This document shows, one piece after another, positions 43,737 through 53,720 of a stretch of DNA of 64,000 nucleotides. The notes under the pieces were generated by a model. It was given only the letters and a program-made list of their open reading frames with translations, ran no database searches and was not told the DNA's origin. Origin of the DNA: Pterois miles (Eukaryota; Chordata; Actinopteri; Perciformes; Scorpaenidae); the NCBI GenBank assembly GCA_947000775.1, contig CAMQGK010000638.1, positions 29,241,001-29,305,000 of the forward strand, in the 5' to 3' direction. Within the stretch, counting starts at the first letter, position 1, and every line of letters begins with the position of its first letter. Position numbers and translations under genes: made by a program.

Positions 43737-44112
43737 GAGACAGAACCTGCCAATATAAAAAATACATGAATAAGTTAATAGCTTCATAAATAAATACATC
43801 ATTAGACGAGGCAGAAATATGTAAAGAAAAGAATACAGAAATAAATAAGTTTGGGGAAATCAATAAGGGGTGAAACAAAGGGAAAATAAATAAGAAACTA
43901 ATAAATAAAAGATAATGCAAAGATATATGAATAGATTTAAAAGTTAATGAAAATTAATACATAAATGAATAAAATTAAAAATCAAAGAGAAGAGTGAATG
44001 AATAAAGGAATTAATATAAAGATAAATAAAGACGCAAATTAAAACAGAAACATCAATTTATGTCACATTTTATCAATTAATTGAAGGATAATATTATTTT
44101 TACAACATTAAA
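43737..44112. mobile_element. AT-rich foldback-type element, copy 1
   Basis: Starts ggagacagaacctgccaata and carries cattagacgaggcagaaata. These match the reverse complement of the right half of the element at 55863-56372 (aacctgccaaaattaaaaat, cattaaatgaggcagaaatc). The body is ataaat-rich and noncoding. The right boundary is approximate. Confidence 0.6.
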
Positions 44113-44304
44113 TTCAGAATGAATTGATTATATGGTCGCCTGAATCAGCCAATCAGGAGAGTGAATGTCTGTCGCTGTGTGTGGTTGCTCAGACCAGTCA
44201 CCAGGAAAGATGCTGGCAATGTAAACGCATCCACGGCAACAGAAAACGGAGAGGAAGTGCACCAGGAGTGGTGGTGACGTAGTTTAAGGGGTAAAAAGAC
44301 ACAC
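44113..44304. other. Unannotated stretch
   Basis: Nothing recognised. Confidence 0.35.
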
Positions 44305-44502
44305 CGGGTGGGTGGGTCCACCAACACAGGGCTTCCATCCAGGAGACCTGTGTTTGTGTCCTGTGGGTTTAGTTTCACTTTCACATCACCGTCAGCTGAA
44401 CACTCGTGTCCTGTGTTCACAACGTCCAGTCACCATGTCCCTGTACAAACGTCGTCATTCTAAGGCTAACCATCTCGCTTTTTCCTAAACCTAACTATGT
44501 GT
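44305..44502 (-). repeat. Family A dispersed repeat, copy 11
   Basis: Reverse orientation: ggtgggtgggtccaccaaca, cagggcttccatccaggaga, and the far end ttcctaaacctaactatgtg. Confidence 0.65.
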
Positions 44503-44654
44503 ATGTGACCAGGGGACGAAACTGTGTTTCCTCAGCTCTACTTTGTGTTTAACAGAACAGTCGCCAGGAGAAAATGTTGGTGTTTTATATTTATACAAAC
44601 CACAGATACGTTGAATGACAATATTTTTACATTCAGTCAGAGAAAGTGACGCAA

Positions 44655-44722
44655 TATAAGATAAGATAAGACAAGATAAAATAACATGAACCTTTATTCA
44701 TCCCCGGAGGGAAATGCAGGAT
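44655..44722 (-). mobile_element. 3-prime tail of a non-LTR retroelement (diverged)
   Basis: aagataagataagacaagat followed by gaacctttattcatccccgg and agggaaat. Same arrangement as the tail at 9396-9446, with the central bases changed (tcatccccggaggga in place of agtcccacagtgggga). Confidence 0.6.
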
Positions 44723-44838
44723 AAATAATAATATAATAATAATATAATATATTGACTAGTAGAGTGACTGTTAGTTGTTGTTGTATATTTGCAGCGGTTA
44801 AATCGTTACGTTCTTGTTGCTATGTTACATTTTTGTGT
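44723..44838. other. Short AT-rich stretch
   Basis: taataatataat run at about 44727-44752, then unique sequence leading into the 55-bp array. Confidence 0.5.
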
Positions 44839-45260
44839 TACATTGTTGTGTTCTTGTTGATACATTACATTGTTATGCTACGTTATGTTGTGTTACATTG
44901 TTGTGTTCTTGTTGATACATTACATTGTTATGCTACGTTATGTTGTGTTACATTGTTGTGTTCTTGTTGATACATTACATTGTTATGCTACGTTATGTTG
45001 TGTTACATTGTTGTGTTCTTGTTGATACATTACATTGTTATGCTACGTTATGTTGTGTTACATTGTTGTGTTATGTTATTAGGCTCTTTTTTTGTGAAGT
45101 TATGTTACATTTTGTTGTTGTGTTACATTGATGTGTTATATTGTGATGTTCTTGTTGTGTTTTTGTTGTTACGTTACGTTGTTGTGTTACATTATGTTAT
45201 GTTGTTACGTTCGTGTTGTTACACTGCATTACATTCTATGACTCTATGTCACGGTACGAT
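44839..45260. repeat. 55-bp minisatellite, four near-perfect units plus degenerate end
   Basis: Units begin at 44839, 44894, 44949 and 45004 (tacattgttgtgttcttgtt, gatacattacattgttatgc, tacgttatgttgtgt) with no visible differences. A partial unit starts at 45059 and diverged ttgttgtgttacatt variants continue to about 45260. Cys/Leu/Val-rich frames across it are artefacts. Confidence 0.95.
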
Positions 45261-46248
45261 GTGTTACATCGTTAAGTTGTGGCTGTTACATTACGTTATA
45301 TTGCATAATGTGCTTTTCCTGACTGGGCTGCCATGCTGGGAATCAGGACAGTGGCTGTTTTCTGTATGTTGACGTCACTGCAGACTGATGCACATTAAGA
45401 TGTCGTCAGTGTTTTCAGGTTCTTATGAATTCTCCTTAAATCTTTCCTCGACATCACGACGTTTCGTGAATGGCACACGTCTTCACCAGCAGAGAACAGA
45501 CAGATCAATGAAGCGTCACAGTCTGACAGGAATCAACATTCATGATATCATATTAATGGTGTTATATTAGTGAATATGTCCTCTCAAAGCGGCTGTATTT
45601 ATGTGCTGGTGAACAGCAGCAGGCACTCGCTGTCTGCCAGCAGCTTAAAGGTCGAACTGCACATTTTCATTATGACATTTAAAAGTCGGTCAAACACTGA
45701 TTCATTGCAGTTGTAACTTAACTTTGAAAATAAACAGCCGGTGAAGATGCTGGATAAAATAATACAATAGGAGGGCTTGTAAAAGAGCTCATACAGCAGC
45801 ATGATCACACATGCAGCAATCACAGTGAATATTCTTCATGAACTACCAGTAAATATTTGAAATGACCAAATAACTATGTATGTATTACTTGTTAAGCATT
45901 TTTATAGTTCTAAGTTTGACATTATTTAATATTCCCTCTCTTAACGGGGCTGTTCCAGCTGTGTAATACACACCGGCTTCTGGGTTCAGGAGACAGGACC
46001 TTAAAGCAATAAAACAACGGGATCAATGAGTGATAGCTGAGTTGTTAGAGACTTTTAGCTGCTCGTTTCCACGCCGTAAAATATGAAGTATTAAATTTAA
46101 AGGGGGAAAACTTGTTCTCACTCCCAATATGTCAAATAACGAAGCTTGGTCAGCGTCTTGATACCGACACACCGAGGTGGGTGGGAGCCTTGGCGTCTGT
46201 ACGAGACGCTCTGTGCTTTCAGTTAACTCCAATTTAAACCCATCAAGT
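45261..46248. other. Unannotated stretch
   Basis: About 1 kb without a supported feature. Confidence 0.35.
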
Positions 46249-46400
46249 TGGACGAGTCAACAAATGCAGGACTTCCACGCAGGAGACCGCTGCTCATGTC
46301 CCATCAAGTCAACGTCAACTTATTTCAACTTAGTTTTGTTTCGTAACTTGCGTACTTAACTAACGTTTGTATTGCAAACGTGCTTAACTTACGTAACACA
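46249..46400 (-). repeat. Family A dispersed repeat, copy 12
   Basis: Diverged reverse copy: ggacgagtcaacaaatgcag, gacttccacgcaggagaccg, then acttagttttgtttcgtaac and acttgcgtacttaactaacg. Confidence 0.55.
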
Positions 46401-47504
46401 CCTACTTAATCAAACTTTATTTATATAGCATGTTAAACACAACTGCTGTTCAATGACCTGAACATGCATAAATTTATATAACGCAACAAAAAACGATAAA
46501 ATGATAAACATAATGTGTTCATAGTAGTAGTAAAAGAGCTGCAGCAACAGATGAAGTTAACGAAAGGCCAGCTAGTAGAGATGAGTGTGCAGCAGTGACA
46601 CGTCTTTATGGCTTTATACTGCCGTTGTGTGAACACATTGTAATGTAACAGCCTGTGGACTGATTTCTACGTGAAGCACTCGGGACGGTTTTACTTCGTA
46701 ATGTTGAAATGTCTGGTGGACTGAACTAAATGCTGCTGCCTATTTTTATATGCACTATTTTCATTACAGTAACTCACTTTTCCTTTAAGCATGAAGAGAA
46801 GCAGAATATGACCAAGTCAACACGATGTTTACATTATATTTATGGAAACATGACAGAAACTTTCAGCATTCGTTTAGAGGTTTGACTGTTGTGTTAGATC
46901 AGGCAGATTAAAGAAGCAGTGGAGCTGAGCTGTGTTTGCTTCTCTGATCCCGTCGTTGGGTAACGGTAACAGTGAAGTACAGATGGAGGCGAAGCTGGAC
47001 GACGGTGAGCTGAAGCCTTCGGCGCCTGCAGCTCCACACAGGTCAACACCACCGGCTGACACCAAACAGCACCCACGTTTGATGCATGTCTGGAAATCTG
47101 CATAAATGAAACATTACTATTATTATGTGTGGGAGTAAACACTCACAATGTGTTTTAAATAATATCACCAGTAAATACAGAATAAGATTTTATTGTAAAA
47201 CTGTTTCTGCAACTTTGGAAAATAAAAAATCCTCTATGAAAGTGAACTTTAACCATCAGAGTATGTAATACATACATGTACACAACATTACATCTAGTGG
47301 TTATATATTTTTTTTTATTGTTGTCATCACTGAATGTCCTCACCGCAACACTACAATAACGTTAACTTTATACATTTTGCTTTATCAAATTTCCATAATA
47401 TTTATAACACATTTAAATTCATTTTCATAAAACTTTGTGTATCATTGTAAATTTTCTCTACATCCTGCAAAATGTAGATGGTAGACCACAAAGTCAGTCT
47501 TAAT

Positions 47505-47508
<4 letters not shown>
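46401..47508. other. Unannotated stretch
   Basis: aaactttatttatatagca at 46411-46431 looks like another retroelement tail but has no partner in the window. The rest is unique and AT-rich. Confidence 0.35.

Positions 47509-47539
<31 letters not shown>
47509..47539. repeat. (AT)n microsatellite
   Basis: About 15 AT units. Confidence 0.97.
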
Positions 47540-47543
<4 letters not shown>

Positions 47544-47750
47544 GATGTGTTTTATGACCGATATCTAATGTCTCTACTGTCTGTCTAATATACCAGATAA
47601 ATGGCAGCTAGCGAGGTCTGCTGTGTTAGCTCTGACTCTTAGCATCTAATATCCATTCAACAGTAATATTTCATTATTTCTTAAATGTCACCAAGCTGTT
47701 CGGTGAGAAGAAAAGGTGACTTTAAATTTGTTTTTCTGGATCTTGAGGCT
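47540..47750. other. Unannotated stretch
   Basis: Nothing recognised. Confidence 0.35.
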
Positions 47751-48080
47751 CACCTGCTGGTCGTGGGCGGAGCAACCTGTCGTCCATGTGCTCACCTGCT
47801 GGTCGTGGGCGGAGCAACCTGTCGTCCATGTGCTCACCTTCTGGTCGTGGGCGGAGCAACCTGTCGTCCATGTGCTCACCTTCTGGTCGTGGGCGGAGCA
47901 ACCTGTCGTCCATGTGCTCACCTGCTGGTCGGGGGGACCTGTCGTCCATGTGCTCACCTGCTGGTCGTGGGCGGAGCAACCTGTCGTCCATGTGCTCACC
48001 TGCTGGTCGTGGGCGGAGCAACCTGTCGTCCATGTGCTCACCTGCTGGTCGTGGGCGGAGCAACCTGTCGTCCATGTGCT
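47751..48080. repeat. 42-bp minisatellite, eight units, one 6 bp short
   Basis: Seven 42-bp units and one 36-bp unit (fifth) of cacctgctggtcgtgggcgg / agcaacctgtcgtccatgtg / ct. Two units read cacctt instead of cacctg. The reverse strand of each unit carries a strong 5-prime splice-site sequence (CAG or AAG followed by GTGAGC). The multiple-of-three unit keeps four frames open; these are not genes. Confidence 0.96.
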
Positions 48081-48799
48081 TACCTGCTAACTTTGGTTTT
48101 ATTTGTTTGGCCTTGAATTAAACTTTTACTGGTGTTTGTTCAAGCTGCACTCTGCAAACAATAAACTGTAATTTACATCTTCACTTCCTGAGAGCCTCCT
48201 TGCTGGTTGGAGACGTGTCGCCATGGTAACCTGTGCCAATGTCATGTGACCAAATCGACGGTTTGTGAGAATCAACGACGGAATTAATTACAAATATGTA
48301 TTATGCCTCGTTAAGGGAAATCTAATACTTAGCGTTAAATCAAAGAGTTATTGTCCGTCAGCGTCTGTTATAAATGTTCTTGTTATATCGCATTGCATTG
48401 TGGGACATTTATGCCACAATAGTGTCCAGAAATAGTTTATAATTCACATACTGTTGGCTTCATACTAAGGCTTCGGACACAGGCTTAGCCACTAAATAGC
48501 TTGTTAGTATTAACATATTAAATATTATTAATATTATTATTATGTGTGGGACAGGTACATTTAGATGATGAAGTAATATGTATATGACATAATGTCAGGT
48601 TATAATTGAATGAGCTCATTTTATTTATCTCATTATTGAGACCACAGTTGTTGGACATGAAAAATGCTTCATGCATTTTATTAAATCACATTCTTTAGTA
48701 TTTATTTTTTATGTTGGGCAATAACACTGTTATTTATTAAGCACTTCAAATGTTAACATAAGTCCAAAATTTCATAGCTGGAACTTAAAATTGCCTGCA
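48081..48799. other. Unannotated stretch
   Basis: gcattgcattgtgggaca near 48390 is a weak echo of the hAT-A leader. No other feature. Confidence 0.3.
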
Positions 48800-49330
48800 G
48801 AAACACTTCCCACAGCCAGTGGAAACGTCTCCCACTGTGACATCCGATCAAGGACAATCTGTTGCGTGTTCTCGCCTCATTGAGACGTGACCATTCCCAC
48901 CACAGGAAGTCACTCAGTCTTGGCTCGGCGAATTACGAGAGGTGATGATCCATCGCTCAGACATGAAGAAGAACTCAAATTTTGGGTATTTTTTACAGTG
49001 CAGCTTTTTGACAAAGGCCCAGAACTCGCTGAGATTAATAAGATGATAATTTGCCATTAACAGCTTGATCCCATGCACCAGCTGGTCTGGAGAAGCACCA
49101 AATAGCCGCCGTCTCGTCCTAAATCTCCGGCTGGGCCACGCACAAACAAACTGTTGAGAGGACGGCGGCCAAGCGGCGCTTGACCAGGCGGCGTGCTGCT
49201 CAAATGATTCCAGCACACACACACTAATGATGGTATGTTGTTAATCAGAACAGCTTTCAGTATCAACCTGTTTCCCACATCAGCGGCAAGAACAATCACA
49301 GCTTGTTATTGATGAGAAGCCGTGAAGTGA
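48800..49330. promoter_or_regulatory. Candidate conserved noncoding block
   Basis: About 500 bp free of repeats, with gagattaataagatgataat, ttgccattaacagcttgatc and a CpG-bearing middle (atagccgccgtctcgtccta). Reverse frames at 48914-49299 have no domain. Pattern-based only. Confidence 0.25.
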
Positions 49331-49424
49331 AGGAGCCCAGTAAGCTCTGATTTGATTGGTCTGATCTGTCCGTCGCTGCTCGATGTCTGGTTAAATATGA
49401 TGACAACATGTTTTTATATGACTA

Positions 49425-49765
49425 ACACAAGGCTGTCAAACTCAGTCTCATCCCGGCCACAGCAGCATCAGGGTTCCCCTCAAAGGGCCGGTTGTAATTG
49501 TAAGGCTATATGAATATATCTATAATATATCTCTGTCTGTCTCTCATTAAATTTCCTTCCCTCTGCAGCAGCTTTCTTTTCTTGGACATTTTGCCTCTGT
49601 TCAGATTATTTTACGACCCCAACGCTCGGCTAGAGCGCCGCTGCTGGAAACCGCTGATACTGAGACGCTTCAGTGCGCTTGTAACAAAATGGAGATGCAT
49701 TGTGGGACATGTAGTTTAAGGACACCGTACTTCTGTAAAGCAGCATAGAATTGGCCCGCGGGCCA
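49425..49765 (-). mobile_element. hAT-A internally deleted derivative
   Basis: Read on the reverse strand: leader with ggcccgcgggccaattctat, the ZNF143-like motif, gtttccagcagcggcgctct, and the transposase ATG at 49589 (MSKKR... start). It then breaks after about a dozen codons and jumps to the 3-prime terminal part (cggccctttgaggggaaccc, gggatgagactgagtttgac). The rest of the transposase is missing. The 3-prime part matches 63780-63917. Confidence 0.72.
49696..49715 (-). promoter_or_regulatory. ZNF143/THAP11-like motif, hAT-A copy 2
   Basis: The reverse strand reads ACTACATGTCCCACAATGCA, identical to the motif at 3568-3587. Confidence 0.5.
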
Positions 49766-50200
49766 AAACCATTCATTTTAATGGAACTGCTGCGAGCAAT
49801 GACTATGGCCTCAGAGTTCAGCTGGGCTGATATTTGAGGAAATGGAGAGGAAATGGATTCGGGCGCCATGCCTTCCCAAACCCCAAAAGTCTGCAAAAAT
49901 GCCCCATTGGACCAAAAGCCCATTAGTGTGACAGCTCATTGTTCTGAAAAAAGGCTCTAATATTAGCATATGCTAAATGTGGGTAAATTGTTGGCAGTGG
50001 CGGATAAAATCATTGGCACTTTGGCAGGCAGCGAACAAGCGATGACGGATTCTCATTGGTTCCTAGTGGTCTGATTCCTTGGTATCTCATGGCTCTGTGA
50101 CAATTGATTCCTTATGTTTCTAGACCTGAGGGGATGCACCATATGTTTTCACTGTTACACAAAGCTAGCTAGCTTACTAGCTTAACAAAGCTAGGTTCTA
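49766..50200. other. Unannotated stretch
   Basis: Nothing recognised beyond a short ctagctagcttactagctta run near 50165. Confidence 0.3.
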
Positions 50201-50457
50201 GCAAGCCGATCCCAAAGGCAGGGTTCACCCTAGACAGGTCGCCAGTCCATCACAGAGCACAGAGAGACAGACAACCAGTCACACCTACAGGACATTTAGA
50301 GTCACCAGTTAACCTGCATGTCTTTGGACTGTGGGAGGAAACCGGAGTACCTGGCGAAAACCCACACTAACAGGGAGAACATGTAAACTCCACACAGAAG
50401 AACCCCAAGCTGGATCCGAACCTGCGACCCTATCGCTGTGAGGCGACAGTGCCGACG
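50201..50457 (-). mobile_element. V-SINE, near full length
   Basis: Reverse complement of the 22699-22991 layout: cagggttcaccctagacagg, tcgccagtccatcacagagc, gactgtgggaggaaaccgga, cagggagaacatgtaaactc, cacacagaagaaccccaagc, then the B box region ctggatccgaacc and an A-box side gctgtgaggcgacagtgcc. The central domain is better preserved than in the other copies. The TGGA-type tail is lost. Confidence 0.88.
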
Positions 50458-52002
50458 TGATGTTAAATAATGTCATGATACTGGTAGCGAAGCATCAAAT
50501 CTCTATTTTGAGCTACATAGTGTGATTTTAAAGTAAGAAGCTGCCTCGAACACTGGAGTCAAATCTCTGGTCTGGAGATACAGCTTTACAGAAATACACG
50601 ATATCGGCCAGAGCCAGCTGTGCATTGAGACAGTCCCGTCATGCTACAGGAAAACGAAACTAACCGGTGTTAATGTCAAAATCATCATCCAACATCTGGC
50701 AGAGAAATATTTCAATCAGGACAGACTTATACTGAATGAAAGATAATTTATGACAAAGTCCGACCTGGATAAGAGGTCAGCAATAGAGAGGAGAACAGTT
50801 TTTAAACTTTGACAGCGATGATGTGATTGGTTTAGGGAGATATGGCAAGATCTGATTGGTCATTGGTCAGTAAGAGTGAAGCGTCCAAAACCAGCTGACA
50901 TAGGAGCCCATGAGAGACACCCAGAGACAAATGTGAATGAATGACGATGAATGAATGAGCGGATAACCAGACATCATGAGCTTCATAAGCATGAGCACAC
51001 CGCTAAATGTCAATGCAGTTCATTAAATCCCGCCCAGAGAAGTGATATAGAGACACTGTTCTGCTGCTGCAGCACTGACAATCATGTTAACCTTTCACAG
51101 GTACATAAATAAATTCAGATACAAGCAGTAATGTTGCACAATCACAATATTATTACTGCAGAGAAATAATTATGTCTCCTGGTGAACATTCATTAGTGGG
51201 AAGAAATGTAACATAATTAGTGAAATGCAGATCACCTGGGTGAGTTCAGCTGCAGCAGGTTTTCATTTGATTGCAGTGTCTCCGTCCACCTTTGGTTGGT
51301 GCACTGCTGCCATCTGTCCTTCCTCACACCATCTCAGTTACTGCAAATGGGTTTTCACTTACAAGTAACCTGCTTTTGTGCATACAATATGCATAATAAG
51401 ACAAAATAAAAGCAAGAACTGCACACATTAACAATCAGAATAGAAAAAACACAATAATAACATGATGAAATACAAGAAAACATACATGTACAATATATCA
51501 GATGAAACATTTGTAGAAGAGATGTTGGAGCTCAGACTGCTGAAGCAGTTAAACACACAGTAGATCACAGGTTTTTATTTTGGACACACACACTGAATCA
51601 CAAAAATGAAAATACAACAGGTGTCTTTTATTCTAACTTATTTAGACAGTGTTTTAAAAAACGTCTATTGCCCCAGAGTATTAAATATTTCTTCTTTTTT
51701 TCCCCCTCAACTTTAGCGGGATGTTATATTTCTGATATATATGACATAATGCTTATAAACAACATGTTTGATATTTAGAGGGATGTTTTTTGTATGACTG
51801 TTTTTATGTACTTTATTAAAATTGTGAATGGTTTTTAATCACACTGATGTTTTGGATGAACTACACCTGCCATCATAACGCTTTTTTGCTTATTAGTGTG
51901 CTTCATGTATAAATATATATAAATGTGGGCAAACTGAAGATGTATGAAAAGCTCAGCATTTACGTGTCATTTAACACCTTGTTGTTACCGCGAAACAGCG
52001 AC
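50458..52002. other. Unannotated stretch
   Basis: About 1.5 kb. 51060-51290 is repeat-free with tgcacaatcacaatattatt and gaaataattatgtctcctgg and may be conserved. No gene found. Confidence 0.3.
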
Positions 52003-52195
52003 GGTTATGTTCAGGCAACAAAACCACTTAGGTTTAGGAAAAAGATCGTGGTTGGACTTCAAATATGTACGTAAACAACGTAACATTAGAACAGAAAACA
52101 AGTCACAAAGGTCACTAACAACATAAATAACTCAGCATTTTGACCACAGACTCCGGTGTCCTGGTTGAATGTCCTGTGTTTGTTGGACCAGCCCG
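52003..52195 (+). repeat. Family A dispersed repeat, copy 13
   Basis: gttatgttcaggcaacaaaa, ccacttaggtttaggaaaaa, gatcgtggttggacttcaaa, tacgtaaacaacgtaac and the close ggtgtcctggttgaatgtcc, tgtgtttgttggacc. Family B copy 2 follows 22 bp later. Confidence 0.72.
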
Positions 52196-52217
52196 TTCTC
52201 ATTCCCAGGGCGTCAAA

Positions 52218-52482
52218 CAGGACGGTGTTGTAGAACATGCAGTGACTCGCAGGGCTCCATGAATGAATATAGTACGGGATTTTAATTGTGGAATATTACT
52301 ATTATTTACAAATAATTACAGGTTTCTTAACCTTTCTCTGTCTAAAATAAATATGACATTTATAATGATGATGAAATGAGTCAAACTGTGAACAGAAACA
52401 GCAGCAACAGAAACACAGCTGGTGTGAACAACAGACACGTGAATCATGCAGCCGCCATGCGCTCGTCAAGCAGCCGGTCTGA
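52218..52482 (+). repeat. Family B dispersed repeat, copy 2
   Basis: aggacggtgttgtagaacat, gcagtgactcgcagggctcc, atgaatgaatatagtacggg, gattttaattgtggaatatt, gtctaaaataaatatgac, and the same gaatcatgcagccgcc / gtcaagcagccggtctg end as copy 1. It has an insertion of gaacagaaacagcagcaaca-type sequence near 52390-52430. It lacks the 5-prime ggcttttattctg part. Confidence 0.8.
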
Positions 52483-52560
52483 TCCATCACGGTGCTTCAC
52501 TTCAAATTTCTACTGTACTAATGTCATTTTGAGCCCTGCTATATCTCGTTGTTATAAGAT

Positions 52561-52620
52561 GGTTCTTGTTGCCTAAACCTAAGCAAGTGGTTTTGTTTAA
52601 TTCACAACACCAAGGGGTCA
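52561..52620 (-). repeat. Family A fragment, copy 14
   Basis: ttgcctaaacctaagcaagt then ggttttgtt, the reverse complement of the family opening. Confidence 0.6.
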
Positions 52621-52779
52621 AACAAAGTGTCAGCATGTGGCAAGTTAAAATGAGGACATGCTCCCATCACCAGCAGCTCTGAGCGGAGCATATTCACCCG
52701 GCTGTCAGTACAGACCACATGGTGTGAAATGACACACCAAAAAGCAAGAACAGTGATGTTATTGCACGCAAAATGACTT
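52621..52779. other. Unannotated stretch
   Basis: Nothing recognised. Confidence 0.35.
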
Positions 52780-53110
52780 ATAAATTGTCATGTAATTCAT
52801 ACGGCATTTGTTGAGAGTGGCTGATGTGGGAGCAGATTGAGCGAGCCTCTCCGCCGCTGTGTGCAACAACAAGAGCCTGGAGAAGCGCTGCCGTTACCGG
52901 TCCGAGGCCAGCTGTGATCAAATAACTGAAAGCTAGAAGATCTCATCAATCCACAGCTAATGGGCTGCAGAAGGGGCTGCAGAGACTCTTATCACATCGG
53001 AGATGTAACTTTCTGGGTTTATGCCCAGCCAGGGAAGGCTATTTGGCTTCCATTTGCATCACTGTGTGTCTCCATTCAAATTAAGGATCATTTTTCACCA
53101 CAACAGGATC
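52780..53110. promoter_or_regulatory. Candidate conserved noncoding element
   Basis: Repeat-free, balanced composition, with gcttccatttgcatcactg (octamer ATTTGCAT) and attcaaattaaggatcattt, cttatcacatcggagatg. Among the regions I would align first. Pattern-based only. Confidence 0.3.
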
Positions 53111-53439
53111 AGAAATAGCTGGAAAAGTAGCAGAGAGTGACAGCGACTGATCCCCCGGGAGCCTGGATTCAGCCAGGATCTCTGGCTGATTCATAAAACT
53201 TTTTCCTCCTAACTTTAGAGGAGCTGGGCTCAAAGCCCAGGAGTGACTAACATTTACTCTAATGTATTCTCGGCCTGATTTCAACCACAGATCAGTCACC
53301 TCGCTGCTCTGCTACCAATTCAATTTTAGAAACGATCCCACAGCTAAATGACACGCAGTGACAGAGTTAAACAAGGACACAGAGAGGGAAGATGAAGGAG
53401 CAGCAGGTATCACAAAGGTTAGAAGAAAAAAAAAATGTT
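53111..53439. other. Unannotated stretch
   Basis: Continuation of unique sequence. A reverse frame (53081-53299) has no domain. Confidence 0.3.
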
Positions 53440-53720
53440 CATCCACATGAGAAGCTGAAATAACTTTTACAGGAGTTCACTGCATCAATCAAGAGCAGCC
53501 ATCAGTGTGTGCTGTATATTTCCTTCCAAATGAAACAGGATATTAGCTGGTCACCCAGTGCCAGAGAACATTAATTGGATGGATATTTGATCATTTGATT
53601 TCCACAGGCAGGTCTTGGCCGTCCAGCGGTCCAACAGTCTCTCATAGGACGGTCCTTAATGGAGTGAAATGACCCAGAATCTCTGAGCCCAGCACCGAGG
53701 CCATCAAATTATAGGTTTTT
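53440..53720. promoter_or_regulatory. Candidate conserved noncoding element
   Basis: Repeat-free, with gaacattaattggatggata, tgatcatttgatttccacag and ggtccttaatggagtgaaat. Pattern-based only. Confidence 0.27.

Noticed and set aside
47685..48116. Four overlapping frames of 110-143 codons with 14-residue repeats
   Set aside because: The 42-bp array keeps all of them open; no flanking exon or signal.
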